Positions 47,440 through 60,725 of a stretch of 64,000 nucleotides of DNA are shown here, one piece after another. The position numbers were made by a program, and so were the translations under genes. The notes under the pieces were generated by a model. That model did no database searches and had not been told where the DNA came from. It saw nothing but the letters and a program-made list of their open reading frames with translations. The stretch lies in NCBI RefSeq assembly GCF_040054535.1, contig NC_090778.1, positions 8,440,001 to 8,504,000 on the forward strand, written 5' to 3'. Each line of letters opens with the position of its first letter. Position 1 is the first letter of the stretch. This DNA is from Antennarius striatus. Taxonomy: Eukaryota > Chordata > Actinopteri > Lophiiformes > Antennariidae.

Positions 47440-47955
47440 CTCTACTCCACATGTGTCAAACTCAAGGCTACATCATTTTATGTGGGCTGCAAGAACATAA
47501 AAGGTCACAGTGCATAAAAATAAATAGGTCAAAAGTGTGATTTGACCAAAAACTACATTTCCCACAATGCAGTAATTCAGCCTATTTGGACTTTGACAAA
47601 CACATTTTGAACAAAGTTAATGTCCTAACATGTGTTTCTTTATTCATTGGATAGTTTGATCCTTGATTGATGGAGTTCTGTGGGTTTAATAACATGACAT
47701 ATTAAAAGGTTTTATGTTATAACAGATCAACGAGCAAACATATTTTTTCTATGTAATTGTAATGTTTGCAACTTGAAAACTTTAAATTCAGAGTTACGGT
47801 ATTTAACATTAAGGAGTAGTTACATTTATATTACATTACACTGTTACATTTAGTTACATTTAGTTACATTTATAAGTTACACCTGGCCCTTTGAGAACAG
47901 CTTTTATACTGATGTGGCCCTCGCTGAAAATGAGTTTGACACCCCTGCTCTACTC
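47440..47955. mobile_element. hAT-like MITE with 8-bp target-site duplication
   Basis: Exact CTCTACTC direct repeats at 47440-47447 and 47948-47955 flank a 500-bp element whose ends are CACATGTGTCAAACTCA and the complement of CAGGGGTGTCAAACTCA (17 bp, 3 mismatches). An 8-bp duplication and CA-starting ends are the signature of hAT transposons. No coding capacity; it includes a TTACATTTAG minor repeat near 47820-47870. Confidence 0.88.
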
Positions 47956-48020
47956 ATTCCCACAACTTTATTGGGGGACTCATCAACTTCATCCCTATAT
48001 ACTCCTGGAGTTGCACATCA
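47956..48020 (-). mobile_element. Decayed RTE body fragment, right of the MITE
   Basis: ATTCCCACAACTTTATTGG resembles TTTCCCATAACTTCACTG at 53658 of the minus-strand RTE copy, continuing the fragment that stops at 47439. Confidence 0.55.
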
Positions 48021-48906
<886 letters not shown>

Positions 48907-49624
48907 GTGCAGGGGGTGGCTGGTGTTGTTCATGATGGTCCTGAATTTAGACATGGTCTGTTAAGAGTCTGTTAAGACGATCCATATATCTTTTCCTGGC
49001 CCCGCCACCACAACACACAATGGCAACATTAATTTTAGTTTCTTGTAGTCGTATTGTTAATGTACATTAGATTATTTCTCCTGTTTCAAGTATGCTCCTG
49101 GATCTCTTTTATTACTTTATAAGTGAATCCCTTCAAGGTAACTTGAAGGTAACTTGTTTATTTCTTTTCCCCTCGTGGTGGTTTTGTGTTATTTTATGAA
49201 TCTTTTTTTTTTCTGGGTCCTGGCTCTCCTTGTACTTCATGTACTGTAGCACAGGATATGGAGCGGCAATGTTCAACTCTAAGTTATGTAGTGGCATCAC
49301 AGCTGGTAGTGTGTATGTATGTTTGACAAAGAGATGGAGATATAGATAGATGGATAGAGAGAATGTCTATGTTTTATTTATCTCTAGTTAAGTGCCTGTG
49401 AGAGCTGCAGTGAAGCTGCTAGATAAGACTATTTCAGTGGAACAGACGATCAGTCTGTTTCCTACTACAGTAATTGGATGGACTCTATTAGATTTTTGTT
49501 AAATTAAAACAGATTTCCATCATAACCCTATTAGCATTTTTCAATTTAGGGCTATGATGGAGAATAAATAAAATGGCTGTTGGTCAAAAACACTAGAAGT
49601 ACTTTATTTTTTATTTATTTTATT
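48907..49624. other. Intergenic, nothing recognised
   Basis: Unique sequence with a short ATAGATAG patch near 49340. Confidence 0.45.
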
Positions 49625-49905
49625 TAACCTTTATTTATCCAGGTGAGTCCCATTGAAATTACAGATCTCTTTTGCTAGGGAGCCCTGGCCACATTCACGC
49701 TCACATTCACACCTACGGGCAATTTAGGCTGACCAATTCACCTATGGTGCATGTTTTTGGAGGAAGCCGGAGAACCCGGAGAGAACCCACGCAGACACGG
49801 GGAGAACATGCCAACTCCACACAGAAAGGTCCCCAGGTGGATTCGGACCTATGACCTTCTTGCTGTGAGGCGACAGTGCTAACCACTACACCACCGTGCT
49901 AGAAA
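49625..49905 (-). mobile_element. tRNA-derived SINE, copy 5 (reverse)
   Basis: Reverse complement of the family: GTGCATGTTTTTGGAGG, GGAGAGAACCCACGCAGAC and AACATGCCAACTCCACAC, ending with the head CGGTG/TAACCACTACACCACC at 49875-49897. The 3' end (plus 49625) carries TTTATTTATCCAGGTGAG. Confidence 0.85.
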
Positions 49906-52445
49906 TACTGCTAGGGATTTTTCAACATGAAGCACTAATTGAATTATTATTCACTTATTTTAGTTTAGAGTTATATAGTTTTTTTTTAAATTTATCGCGC
50001 AAAAATAAAAATACGTTTTGTTTCAAATTAGCTTTGAAGGAATCACAGCTATACCTGAAAAATAACTGAATAAGCAATTACTGAAAAAGGAATGTTTTAA
50101 TGTGAAGATGAAGATTATTTCATGAAGAAATACTGAACTGTTTCATTTTTTTAAATCAAAATGAGTAAATAAGTGAAAGTAAAAAAAATTTGATTAATAT
50201 CAGCAAATAACATGCATCCTAAATTTTTGTCCATTTAGTTTTTTTCTTTGTCTATCTGTTGCTGCCCTCTGCTGTCCGGACATGCTCCTGGTGTCCTGAA
50301 CACAACACAATGAGCAAACACAACAAATCTCAATTAAGTGACAATAAATTGCACAGATGTTCTTAGACAAATGAGGATTCACTCATTTAATTTTAACAAT
50401 TTTTATTGCTTTATAGTGGGCTTTTTAAGCTTTCATAGTATTTCAAGAAAGGAGACCACATTCACTAGAAACTGCATGGAGCCTTTCAGAGTGTATCTGA
50501 TTTTTTTTTCCAATTTCAGAAATGAAATAGTGGAATCTTTAATCTACCTGTTTAATGTGGGTGGTGTCTGTTGAATGTGCAGATTTGAAACCTGACAACA
50601 AAATTTTCTTTTAAGGGAACAAGCTTCATCACTGAAACCACAAAATGCACACATTGGGTTAGGGTGTTTAGGGTGTTTATCCCTCACATTCTAGAGTAGG
50701 CATGTGGGCAGGACCAGAAGATGCATATACGATTTGCAGGTTGACTTCTGCAACATGGACAAGACTGTGCTACATTTGAAAAGTCTTGACCAATTTGGCC
50801 CTAGTCCAATATACTCTTAGCGGGATTTTCAGTTGAATCAAGCTATGTCTAGCGTAAGGAGTGTACTGAGTACAGAGCAGGTTCCCACTGATCTTCTCTC
50901 ATTACAGACCCCAAATCATCCTCCCAAAGCCGCTTTGTAGCTTGTAGCTGGGGTGGCAGTAGCTCAGTCCACTAGGTCTTGGACCGGGGACTGGAAGTCG
51001 CCTGGTGTGGATCAAAATCATTGGTCAATTTGATGAGCGATACACCATTGGTGTATTGCTCACAAAAGTGAAAATAAAAGTATGCAACATACAGACAGTT
51101 CAGGCCAGATGTCACCTGGAGGCGATTTATCAAATTAACATCTGTCCCTACAACATGGACTTCTGAAAACTGAGTCACTTTGTGGTAACAAACACATCAA
51201 AATGTTATGATGGAGTGTGTGTTCTAACATTTTTGCCAGTTGGTTTCCCTTGGCAGTGTGGATAACTCTTTATGTTTATTAGAGCAAGCTGTTATGTTGT
51301 AATGCAGGAAGTTAAAAGAGAGGAATCCTCCCCAAAGGTCATTATACGTACATTTAAAAGCCAGTCGTCAGCTGAAATATCTAATTCATCCAAGGGGTGG
51401 CGCTGAACAATTACACGATCGATAGACAGATACAGTATTGGAGGATGGCTTCACAAGCCATACCTGGAACACATTGTCCCAATATCACAATGCAGAATGT
51501 AAAGACTAAAATGTATTGATGTTTAAGCATATTGATTTGGTTAAATATTACATTGTGTACATAATTGGTCCATTCTGTTTGTTAGTACTTGGTAGTGTTG
51601 TAGGTTTTTTGATCTATCATTATTACTTTTTTTTGTTTATAAGGTATCTTATAAAGTTTCCATGTTGATTTCATCTACGTACGGACAAGCTGACTTTTGA
51701 AGAATTTAGAAGTTCAATTAATGATGTCAAGTCAATTTTCACGGAGTGTTCCTCTCAGATTTGGGAAAATGTTTACATTTTTACTGTTATTTAGTTTTAC
51801 TCAATCAAAGTAAAGCATGCTGATGGAAAGCACTCTAAACTAAACATACTTTTCATTTCTCTGTTTATTGGATGTTGTTAGGGACAGTTCAGATGAGACT
51901 CGACCAGCCCTGTCATGAGTGTGATATACCGAAGGTCACTGATATAGAGCAGATAGGCAGAGTAAGCAGATAAGATACTGTCTTATCAGGCTGTTTTTTA
52001 CCTGTTCATTAAGCTATCATGATGCCACTGCAGTAATTTCATAACAGGTCAGAAAATCAACACAAAAACAGCAGTGAAGTTAATGTAAATGCAGTAAAAT
52101 GTACAAATATCTATTCCAATCTTGCTCCTTTTTCTTCTAAATCATTCAGAAATATTGAGTATAAGAGGTCACATTTATTAATTCAGTGTGGTTCTGTCAT
52201 TTTAGAGTAGATAAATTGCATTCAATTTTCGCTCAATTTGGAATCTCATTTGCCCAAAAGGTAATCAAATTTAACACCTCCACATTACTGTAAGACTAGA
52301 TACATAGCCATTTGTTTTAAATTTGTAGTTAAGAAACATGCAATAAATCTGTGCCATTTATGTTAACAATACATATAGTAATACAGAATAATATTTATCC
52401 AATCCTGTCACTGTCTAATCCAAAGGATGCGATGTTCCACCCCAT
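49906..52445. other. Intergenic, no gene recognised
   Basis: 2.5 kb of unique AT-rich sequence; no exon or element that I can support. Confidence 0.45.
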
Positions 52446-53735
52446 GAGTCTTCTTCTTTTCCTTTCGGCTTTTCCCTTCAGGAGTCGCCACAGCGAATCA
52501 GTTGCCTCCATTTAACCCTGTCTTCTGCATTCTCTTCTCTCACACCAACTACCTTCATGTCTTCTTTCACTACATCCATAAACCTCCTCTTTGGTCTTCC
52601 TCGAGGCCTCCTGCCTGGCAGTTCAAAACTCAGCATCCTTCTACCAATATATTCACTCTCTCTCCTCTGGACATGTCCACACCATCACAGTCTGGCCTCT
52701 CTGACTTTATCTCCAAAACCTCTAACATGTGCTGTCCCTCTGATGTACTCATTCCTGATCCTATCCTTCCTGGTCACTCCCAAAGAGAACCTCAGCATCT
52801 TCATCTCTGCTACCTCCAGCTCTGTCTCCTGTCTTTTCCTCAGTGACACTGTCTCTAGACCAAACAACATCGCTGGTCTCACCACAGTTTTGTACACCTT
52901 TCCTTTCATTCTAGCTGAAACTCTTCTATCACACATCACACCTGACACTTTCCTCCACCCGTTCCATCCTGCCTGGACACGCTTCTTCACCTCTTTTCCA
53001 CACTCTCCATTGCTCTGGACTGTTGACCCTAAGTACTTAAAATCCTCCGCCTTCTTGATCTCTTCTCCCTGTAACCTCACTCTTCCACTTGGATCCCTCT
53101 CATTCACACACATGTACTCTGTCTTACTGCGGCTAACCTTCATTCCTCTCCTTTCCAGAACAAACCTCCACCTCTCTAGCTTCTCCTCCACCTGTTCCCT
53201 GCTGTCACTACAGATCACAATGTCATCTGCAAACATCATAGTCCATGGAGATTCCTGTCTAACTTCGTCTGTCAGCCTGTCCATCACCATAGCGAACAAG
53301 AAGGGGCTCAGAGCTGATCCCTGATGCAGTCCCACCTCCACCTTGAACTCCTCTGTCACACCTACAGCACACCTCACCACTGTCTTACAGTCCTCATACA
53401 TGTCCTGCACTGCTCTAACATACTTCTCTGCCACTCCAGAGTTCCTCATACAATACCACAGTTCCTCTCTGGGCACCCTGTCATCAGCTTTCTCCAGATC
53501 TACAAAAACACAATGCAGCTCCCTCTGGCCTTCTCTGTACTTCTCTATCAACATCCTCAAAGCAAATACTGCATCTGTACTACTCTTTTTTGGCATGAAA
53601 CCATACTGCTCCTCGCAAATGATCACTTCTGCCCTTAGTCTAGCTTCAGCTACTCTTTCCCATAACTTCACTGAATGGACCATCAGCTTTATTCCTCTGT
53701 AGTTGCCACAACTCTGCACATCTCCCTTGAGATGA
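52446..53735 (-). mobile_element. RTE-clade LINE copy 2, 5'-truncated but with long open RT
   Basis: Minus-strand open frame 53764-52685 (359 codons) covers nearly the whole reverse transcriptase: GDVQSCGNYRGIKLM, EEQYGFMPKKSSTDAVFALRM, DLEKADDRVP, HQGSALSPFLFAMVMD, FADDIVICSDS, YLGSTVQSNGECGKEVKKR, SLGVTRKDRIRNEYIRG. It stops at a TGA where the family usually has Arg (consistent with CGA to TGA), and the same frame then continues with WCGHVQRRE and LPGRRPRGRPKRRFMDVVKED. The 3' tail is at 52446-52520. Truncated at about 53735. Very similar to copy 1, so the family was active fairly recently. Confidence 0.9.
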
Positions 53736-53764
53736 GATGAAACCCCATGAGTACTGTATGCCAA

Positions 53765-54310
53765 ATTAATTTGTTGTTTGTTTGGGATTTTATTTTAAGG
53801 AATGCTATTTTAATTTAGCTCTTGCGCTCTCTTTCTTTTCCCCTTCACTTTCTTTTCCTATGACAACCCATCATGGCTGTCCACTCACAGAATTCCCTAC
53901 TGCTCTTGCCTTGCTCAGTATGAGCAGTCTAGACCCGCTTTTTACTTTAAAAAATGCCCTCAGGTACATTCCTTGTTATTTTTATAATATTACAATGTTA
54001 ATAAAATTGACTTGTAAGTTTTAAGTTGTTAAGAAACGTGCTGAGTTGCTGTCATGGAATCTAATTGATAACATCCTTAAAAAGACTTAATTGACCTCCA
54101 GACAGAAACCATCAGTTCAGATCTGTCTCATGCTCAACTACTGGCTGAAGCTCCTGCCTTGCTCCAAATTTATTGGAAACCCATGAATACTCTAAAATGA
54201 ACAGTTAGAACACTTCTTGAGGAAATTAACCTCTCTATCACTTTCTGGTTTCTGGTTCATGTCAGACAGAGTGAAAGTACACAGTCTGATTTATGGTCGA
54301 GTCATAAACC
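53765..54310. other. Intergenic upstream of natterin-like gene 1
   Basis: Unique sequence; likely to hold promoter-proximal elements of the gene that follows, but I recognise no specific site before the TATA motif. Confidence 0.4.
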
Positions 54311-54316
54311 ACCACA

Positions 54317-54322
54317 TATAAA
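54317..54322 (+). promoter_or_regulatory. TATA box of natterin-like gene 1
   Basis: TATAAA, about 45 nt before a consensus donor (GTGAGT at 54368). A start about 25-30 nt downstream would give a very short untranslated exon (about 54347-54367) spliced to the acceptor at 54821-54822, just before the ATG. Confidence 0.6.
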
Positions 54323-54346
54323 CCCTGAGGCTTCTAGCTGTAGACT

Positions 54347-54367
54347 CAGTGGGGAGCGACTGCAAGG
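54347..54367 (+). other. Probable untranslated exon 1 of natterin-like gene 1
   Basis: Lies between the TATA motif and the donor GTGAGT at 54368. The coding exon begins two bases after a strong acceptor (TTTAATTTCCAG), so an upstream untranslated exon is required. The exact start is inferred. Confidence 0.5.
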
Positions 54368-54822
54368 GTGAGTGCTGCTTATAGTCTCTTCACTGTCCGT
54401 TAGGCTCATGACAGTTACTGGTGATCATGTGGCAAGAGTGGCAAGAGTCTGTTTTGATAAATATATATATTTAGTAATTGGTTGCAGTGTTAATCTTGTA
54501 TATTATAAAATTTCTAATTTTATTTTGTAATTTTCTCTCAAGTTTGGTAAAACTGCATTTAATGAGTAAAAATCTGGGTCTCAAGTGCATGTATGTACAC
54601 ATTATTATGATAATGGCTTGATTATGATATTACTACGAAAATTTTATCTGCAAATCTACATTCGTGGAATATAAGGCAGAGGTATATGGAAGCAAAAATT
54701 CAACTACACACAAAGAATATAGCTCCTGCTCATACAAAATGATCGTTTTATAATGATGCCTGAAAAATTGTAATTTACCAGTAGGGTTTATGGGTCTGAA
54801 GCTTTCTGTGTTTAATTTCCAG

Positions 54823-56602
54823 ATGAAGCTGTCGGCATTGCTGCTGCTGGCCCTGCTGGCTCTGTCCTCAGCCAGTCTGCAGGACATAGTGAAGAGGAGC
54901 TCTCAGCTCAGAAAGGGTAAACATTCATTTTTTGAGGCATACATACAAGGTACATAAACTGTAACTTGCGTTGCACTGATAGTAGTAGCGGAAACTGCAA
55001 GATCAATGTCATAATGATTTCTAACCTTGATTATGATTAATTAATTAAAATAAATTTTTTAGACTTGCTTCACAGTTGTCTAACAAGGTCTGCACTTTGG
55101 ACATTCTGAACTATTAGAGCTGGGATATTTGTCTTTTTGTGTCATCTTCACTAAAATCAAAAGTTACCCAAATGTGGGACAAGACACTCCTTTTTGGAAT
55201 AAGCCCATCTAGTTGGGGCCTGGTTGCTGGTCTAGTCTTTCTGTCTGTGTTATCCATGCTGAAGGACATGACTGTCCACTTTGGACAAAGTTTAAGTTAA
55301 ATTTATACATATTAACAACATTAGGCAGGTGAGAGGTTTTAAAGTAATGGTGTATAAACATTTCATTGCCCAAACCTGTTTATATCTTTGTTAAAGAATA
55401 ATATCTGATGTGAGGTCCTTCGTCTTACCATTCAGTTATTTTCTTGTTCCATTTAGACTATTGAACATTTATGGTACTATTTAAAATGTAAATGTTCTAA
55501 CTTTGACTTTTACATAGCTTCCATACTGAACCCAGAGCTGGAAGACATGGTGCCTGAACCGACTGGTAACATCGTGGTGTCAGAACCTCTGACTCCTCCT
55601 GAGTTGGAGCAGCTGGAGAATCTACCGGCCAACATTTTTGGTGATAACGTTAACCTGGAGTGGTTGACTTGGAACGGCTCTCTGCCCAATGGAGCTATTG
55701 CAATCTACAATGGTTACACTGAGCGCACTGACTATGTGTGCAAGTATAAGTGTGAGGCCGGCTTCTTCAATCCAAGTTTGGGCCCATACTGTCGCTACCC
55801 CTATGGAGACCGCGAGTACTACGCTCCTGAGTTTGAGATCCTGGCAAATAAAGACAACTTTGAGTTCTTGGAGTGGAAGGAGGGTTCTTATGGTTCTGTG
55901 CCCCAGTATTCAGTCAGAACTTGTCTGGGTGTTGGCATCTATGTTGGGAAGAATAAGTATGGTCTTGGAAAGGTGGTTCCTCAGTTCGAAGCTTTCTTCC
56001 TTCCTTGGGAAGGCGATGAATATTGGTACAAAAAATACCAAGTCTTGTCCATCAACAGGGATGCCTATACCCAGCACATCAGTGATGTAAAATATGCCAT
56101 TGATGATGTTGCCATCTTCCAGTATCCTCCTGAGACCATGCAAATTTCTGGGGTCACCAATAATGAGTGTCAGTCAGTGGTGAAGACTGTTACCATCTCA
56201 AAGACCACAGAGGTGGAGACCACCTGGAATATTGGAAGAGCCACCATGCTGGGTATCATGGGCAGTATTACTGCTAAAATCCCTCTTATTGGCTCAGGTG
56301 GTATTGAGATGAGTGGTGAGAAAACACTGCAGTTCTCCAGAGGAACCACTCTGGTGGAGGAACTCAGTCACACAGTATCCATTGAGCTAACGGTTCCACC
56401 AAACTACTCATGCAGAGTTCGTATGGAGGGACGCAAGATTAAAGCTGACATCCCCTACACAGCTCGCCTCAGCCGCACCTACCGCAACGGAGAGACCCAG
56501 TGGACGTCCATCTCTGGGACGTACGACGGCGTCCAGATCGGAGAAGTCCGGGCTGTGGTGGACCGCTGTGAACCTGTATCCGAAGCCCAGCCTTGCCCGT
56601 GA
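54823..56602 (+). CDS. Natterin-like protein 1 (DM9 + aerolysin-like)
   Basis: Exons 54823-54916 and 55518-56602 give 392 residues, apparently intact. The donor is GTAAAC and the acceptor ACATAG; joining G to CT makes an Ala codon. ATG at 54823 starts a clear signal peptide (about 18 residues, MKLSALLLLALLALSSAS). Residues about 76-212 are a DM9/DUF3421-type region (WNGSLPNGA, CEAGFF, FLPWEGDEYW, VLSINRD), and about 236-386 an aerolysin-like pore-forming region (SCRVRMEGRK, DIPYTARLSR). Natterins were named from toadfish venom; related genes in non-venomous fish are widespread and thought to act in defence, so venom function should not be assumed. A second gene of the same type follows at 61272. 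AATAAA lies at 56623-56628. Confidence 0.93.
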
Positions 56603-56622
56603 AAGATTGATGGACACACAAA

Positions 56623-56628
56623 AATAAA
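56623..56628 (+). terminator. Polyadenylation signal of natterin-like gene 1
   Basis: AATAAA 20 nt after the stop codon; implies a very short 3' untranslated region. Confidence 0.7.
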
Positions 56629-56816
56629 TTTATGAACATCTGCTTGTCAAAACTAAATTGTTGCAAAATAACAATATATCCATGGATTTTTTTGTGGTAA
56701 TTGAAAGATATGTTAAAGAGTATAATAAACGTCTAAACACTAACCAGCATGTGAAACTTATTAGTGATTTTACATTTTCCACAAAACAAAATCTAAACAA
56801 GAACCAATGCAGTCAG

Positions 56817-57215
56817 AGACGGCAACATCCCGTGACACCCCTGAATTCAAAATTTTACCCTGACCTACTTGCATAGATCAAAGGTCAAAGCTAGTGCTCT
56901 GACCTACTTTCATAGATTGATGCAATAGCTTTGATCTACGGTCTTACACTGGCCTTCTCTCTCGTCTTTCTATGTTATCCAGTTCCTGATTGTACAAAAG
57001 TTAAAATTTGACCTTTGTCTAGTTATCTCAAGGTCAAGGTCATCATCTCATTTTCATCCCCGTTGCCACCCAAGTAATGTGTAGTTTGTTTCATTTTTCT
57101 ATCTGCAACAGTTGCGAAAATATTCGGTGGACGGACGGATGGACTGATGAACAGACTAACGGACGACCACACAAACGCTGACAATTACAATACATCATCA
57201 CTTTGAAGCGGGATG
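56817..57215 (-). repeat. Dispersed repeat N, copy 3
   Basis: Reverse copy: GTGACACCCCTGAATTCAAA (56832) through ACAATTACAATACATCATC (57180-57198). Contains TCAAGGTCAAGGTCATC at 57031-57047, two overlapping AAGGTCA half-sites. Confidence 0.75.
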
Positions 57216-58199
57216 TAGTAATTCAGTACATTTGCTCAAGGATATTTCTGGTTATTAATTTCAATTTTGTTTTTTTATAGATAAAAATTTTTCAACCACA
57301 AATTGTACATGCTTTTTGATAGTAAATTTGATAGTAGCTTGACCTCTTACATGAACTTAAGTTGACCTTGTCTTGACCTATTTCCCAAAATAGAGCTTCT
57401 AGTCCAAGACTTTTACTTTAAGTGGAATTTTTAATGTAGTGTTTATTGATAGTAATACAAAATAATGAGCATTCAGAGAGACTTAAGTTGTGCTTGGCTC
57501 TATGGAAGTTAATACAATTGTTGCTGGTTTTCATCAAAATGGAGGAGAAAACAATAAGAAAACAATAAGAACAAAACAATGGTGAACAATTAATAATGAG
57601 TGAATTAAAACGTGATTTGTGTGAGTCCAAAATTTGCAATTTGGGTTGAAAATACATTAGAATGTAAAAGTTCTGACTGTTGACTACTTTAAATTAATTG
57701 TATTGTATATTTCCAATAATATTATTAAACATATCATAAGATCCACAAACTTCCCCTTTAAAATTTCAATCTGCAGAGTGCCCTGTGAGAACAGTACCAC
57801 TTCAAGGACCAATCAGATTTCATCTGGGCCAAACATCCCCGTCACCCAACCTTTGGATCCACACACACAAAACCTATTATATAAATTTGGATGAGACGTT
57901 TAAGTTCTCTTCAGGATAATGTTAACTCTTATCTCTCATCAAATGTTAGTTTGTCTATATTAATTTGTATGACAGAATACTTTTGAATATCTTAAAAGTC
58001 TCATTAGCCATTTCTAACAAGATTTTGTGTGGCTTTAACTCAGCTATACACTTACAACAGAATGTTAACATGATCACACTAAAAATGTCAGCAGATACTT
58101 ATGCATTTAAATATCCTGTACATGTTAATATGGAAGAGAATCACTGCTTACCTTTCCATTCATAGATCAGGAATTTTTCTTTCATTGTTGCATTGTTGA
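57216..58199. other. Intergenic between natterin-like genes, nothing recognised
   Basis: AT-rich unique sequence with no exon or element I can support. Confidence 0.45.
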
Positions 58200-58695
58200 C
58201 TTTCTATCTGTAAAGCGCTTTGAAATTAAAATTAAAGGGGCGGCAGTGGCTCAGTGGTAAAGCAGGCGGTAGAGCAGGTCGTCCTATGATTTAAGATCGG
58301 CGGTTCGATTCCCGCTCCCGCCCCCCCAAAAATACCCGGAGGTGAGCTGACAGTGGGAGGTGTCAACTCATCTCCGGAGCACTGCCGAGGCACCCTTGAG
58401 CAAGGTGCCGTCCCCTTTACAAATTGCTCATTTGAGGCGCACCAAGAAGGAGCTGCCTGCCACTCTACCTCCCCTGCATGCCCACAGGCCCCCTTGTGTG
58501 TGTGTGTGATACAGGGGCCTGTACTCACAAACATATATGTATGCATGCGTTTGTAATCAGTAGCTAGAGTGTGCCTTCTTAATTTCCCTTCGGGGATCAA
58601 ACCAGTATATAAAATTAAATTTAAAAAAATTAAAAAATTAAATGTCTTCAGATGTGATTAAGCGCTATATAAATAAAAGTTGATTGATTGATTAA
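58200..58695 (+). mobile_element. L2-type 3' tail interrupted by a SINE
   Basis: TGTAAAGCGCTTTGAAATT (58209-58227) and AAGCGCTATATAAATAAAAG (58660-58679) with TGATTGATTGAT are two halves of one L2-like 3' end, separated by the SINE at 58237-58620. Confidence 0.65.
58237..58620 (+). mobile_element. tRNA-derived SINE (GGCGGCAGTGGCTC family), copy 3
   Basis: Best-preserved copy: A box TGGCTCAGTGGTAAAGC (58247), B box GGTTCGATTCC (58303), body CTCCGGAGCACTGCCGAGG, tail TTCCCTTCGGGGATCAAA. A/T-rich repeats AAATTAAA flank both sides. Confidence 0.9.
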
Positions 58696-59500
58696 TTCTT
58701 TCTTATTTGACATTAAATATAGTCATTATTTTGTTTAACAAGGAAAGTCATAAAATACAGTAGATTTATAATTGGGAAACCTTTCAGAAACCAACCTAGA
58801 ATGAAATAATTAGACACAAAAGACATCAACTTTGAATATAATTGAATCACTTCTTGTTCCAGTCACTGTATACATCTAAATGGTGCACTCAATCAGAACA
58901 ACACAATACTGTATAAAGTCCATGAACTGTCAATGCGAAGTATTCACGGTGGTACTGATGTGGATGAACACAGACAGTCAAGTGAATTGAAATGACCTTC
59001 GCAAAGATTTGCAGACTCCTGATTCAGACTGAAGTAACTTGATAACACCTTTCTGTCTCAAGGACACACAAAGATGACCATGACATCAGTGATTTGCAGT
59101 GATACGCTTTTCGTGCAGAGCAATGTTTGGTTTAATCTTGGCAGCCAGTGGCCTTATGCAACAGGGACGTTCTTAATCAATAAGCCAGTATAGCATTGGA
59201 TCTAATCATTGTGTTGCAGCCTGACCTTATCTGAACATACAGTATCTTGCCATCTATGAGGAAAGAGCACCGCAGCCCTTTGGACATCGTGCAATCCTCT
59301 ATCACTCAGTAGATATGAGACATTAACTCCAGACAAATGTATTTATGAAGACTCATCAAAGGGTAAATTTGCAGAAAGTGACATAGAGGTTTGAAGGGAG
59401 GATCAATAAAATTATTGTTATCGCTGGAAACATGGATCATCCATTTTTATATTCTGAGCTGCTGGTAGATCTTTTTAATACAAGGAAAAAAATGGGTCAA
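58696..59500. other. Intergenic, nothing recognised
   Basis: Unique sequence. Confidence 0.45.
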
Positions 59501-59535
59501 AGCCCATCCTATAGGAACCTATCCCAGCTGACTTT

Positions 59536-59885
59536 GGGGCGGCGATGGCTCAGTGGTAGAGTGGGCGGTAGAGCAGGTTGTCCAATGTTTCAAGATCGGC
59601 TGTTAGATTCCCGCCCAAAAACACCTGGAGTGTGACCTAACAGTGGGAAGTGTCAGCTCACCTCCGGAGCACTGCCGAGGTGCCCTTGAGCAGGGTGCCA
59701 TTACCCTTACAAGCTGTTCATTTGGGTGCACCACAAAGAGGCTGCCCTCACCCTACCTTCCCCTGCATGCGTACAGGCCTCTTGTGTGTGTTTGTGTGTT
59801 CAGGGCCTGTACACACTAATATATAAGATAGTGTACTAACTAGAGTGTGCCACTAATTGCCCTGTGGGGATCAATTCAGTATATA
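59536..59885 (+). mobile_element. tRNA-derived SINE (GGCGGCAGTGGCTC family), copy 4
   Basis: More diverged: head GGGGCGGCGATGGCTCAGTGG, B-box position TGTTAGATTCC, tail TTGCCCTGTGGGGATCAA and an A-run at 59894-59908. It sits just after ACCTATCCCAGCTGACTTT, a tail of the other SINE family. Confidence 0.82.
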
Positions 59886-59908
59886 AATTTAAACAAAAAA
59901 AAAAAAAA

Positions 59909-60725
59909 GGAGGTGGTATTCACCCTGAACAACTCCTCAGTTTGTCACAAGAACAGGCAACAAACAATCACATTCTCAATCATGCCTCTGGAAAATTAGA
60001 GTCATTAATTCATATAAATGAAATGCTTTAGTGGTGGGAGGAAGCTGGAGAACCCAGAGGGGACCCAGGCAGACACAAGGAGAATGTGAAATTATATCCC
60101 CTGAACATCTTCTCCCTATTCTTGAGCATACAAAGTATGTTCATCAAAGTTGCATTATAACAAATAAGTCAAAGTTGATTAAATGTACCAAAAAATTCCT
60201 GCATGGCTGTCAGGTTGAACCACAAGTATTATGATTGTTATTGTCGTACCAAATGAGTTCTCATGTGATTGATTCCTTCAGTGTACAGGATGCTATCAAA
60301 ACAATCAATCATCAAGTCGTCTTGTGTATTAGAACACTCCAGGGGAACTTGATCATATTTTAACATAGAAGCATTGAACTCCAAGCATCCAAGGCATTTT
60401 AGAATAACCCATCGATTTCATCTGTGGGCCCAACCCTATGCATTAGCCTGCAAAAATCAATGATAGAATGTACAGCAAAGAACATGTATTTAGGTGTCTA
60501 ATTAAAAGAAATGAGGATTTGTCTATACATGCCAGTCCATGTTAGACCATGACCGGTCAAAACCCTTGTTCTCTTGTAATTCTTCATTTTTTTCTATCAG
60601 TATACAGTATTTTCTTTGAGTCTTTCCATTATCAGGAACACGGTAGATTAAAGTTGAGCAGAAGAAAAGTGTAAACACTGGGTTAACGGAGTGAAGCTGC
60701 TGCAACTCCCTCCTGTTTATTGCAG
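59909..60725. other. Intergenic upstream of natterin-like gene 2
   Basis: Holds a small reversed SINE fragment (60030-60090, AGCTGGAGAACCCAGAGG). Otherwise unique. Confidence 0.45.

Noticed and set aside
55547..56602. Start of natterin-like gene 1 at the first Met of the large exon
   Set aside because: It would lack a signal peptide. An upstream exon at 54823-54916 splices in phase and supplies one.
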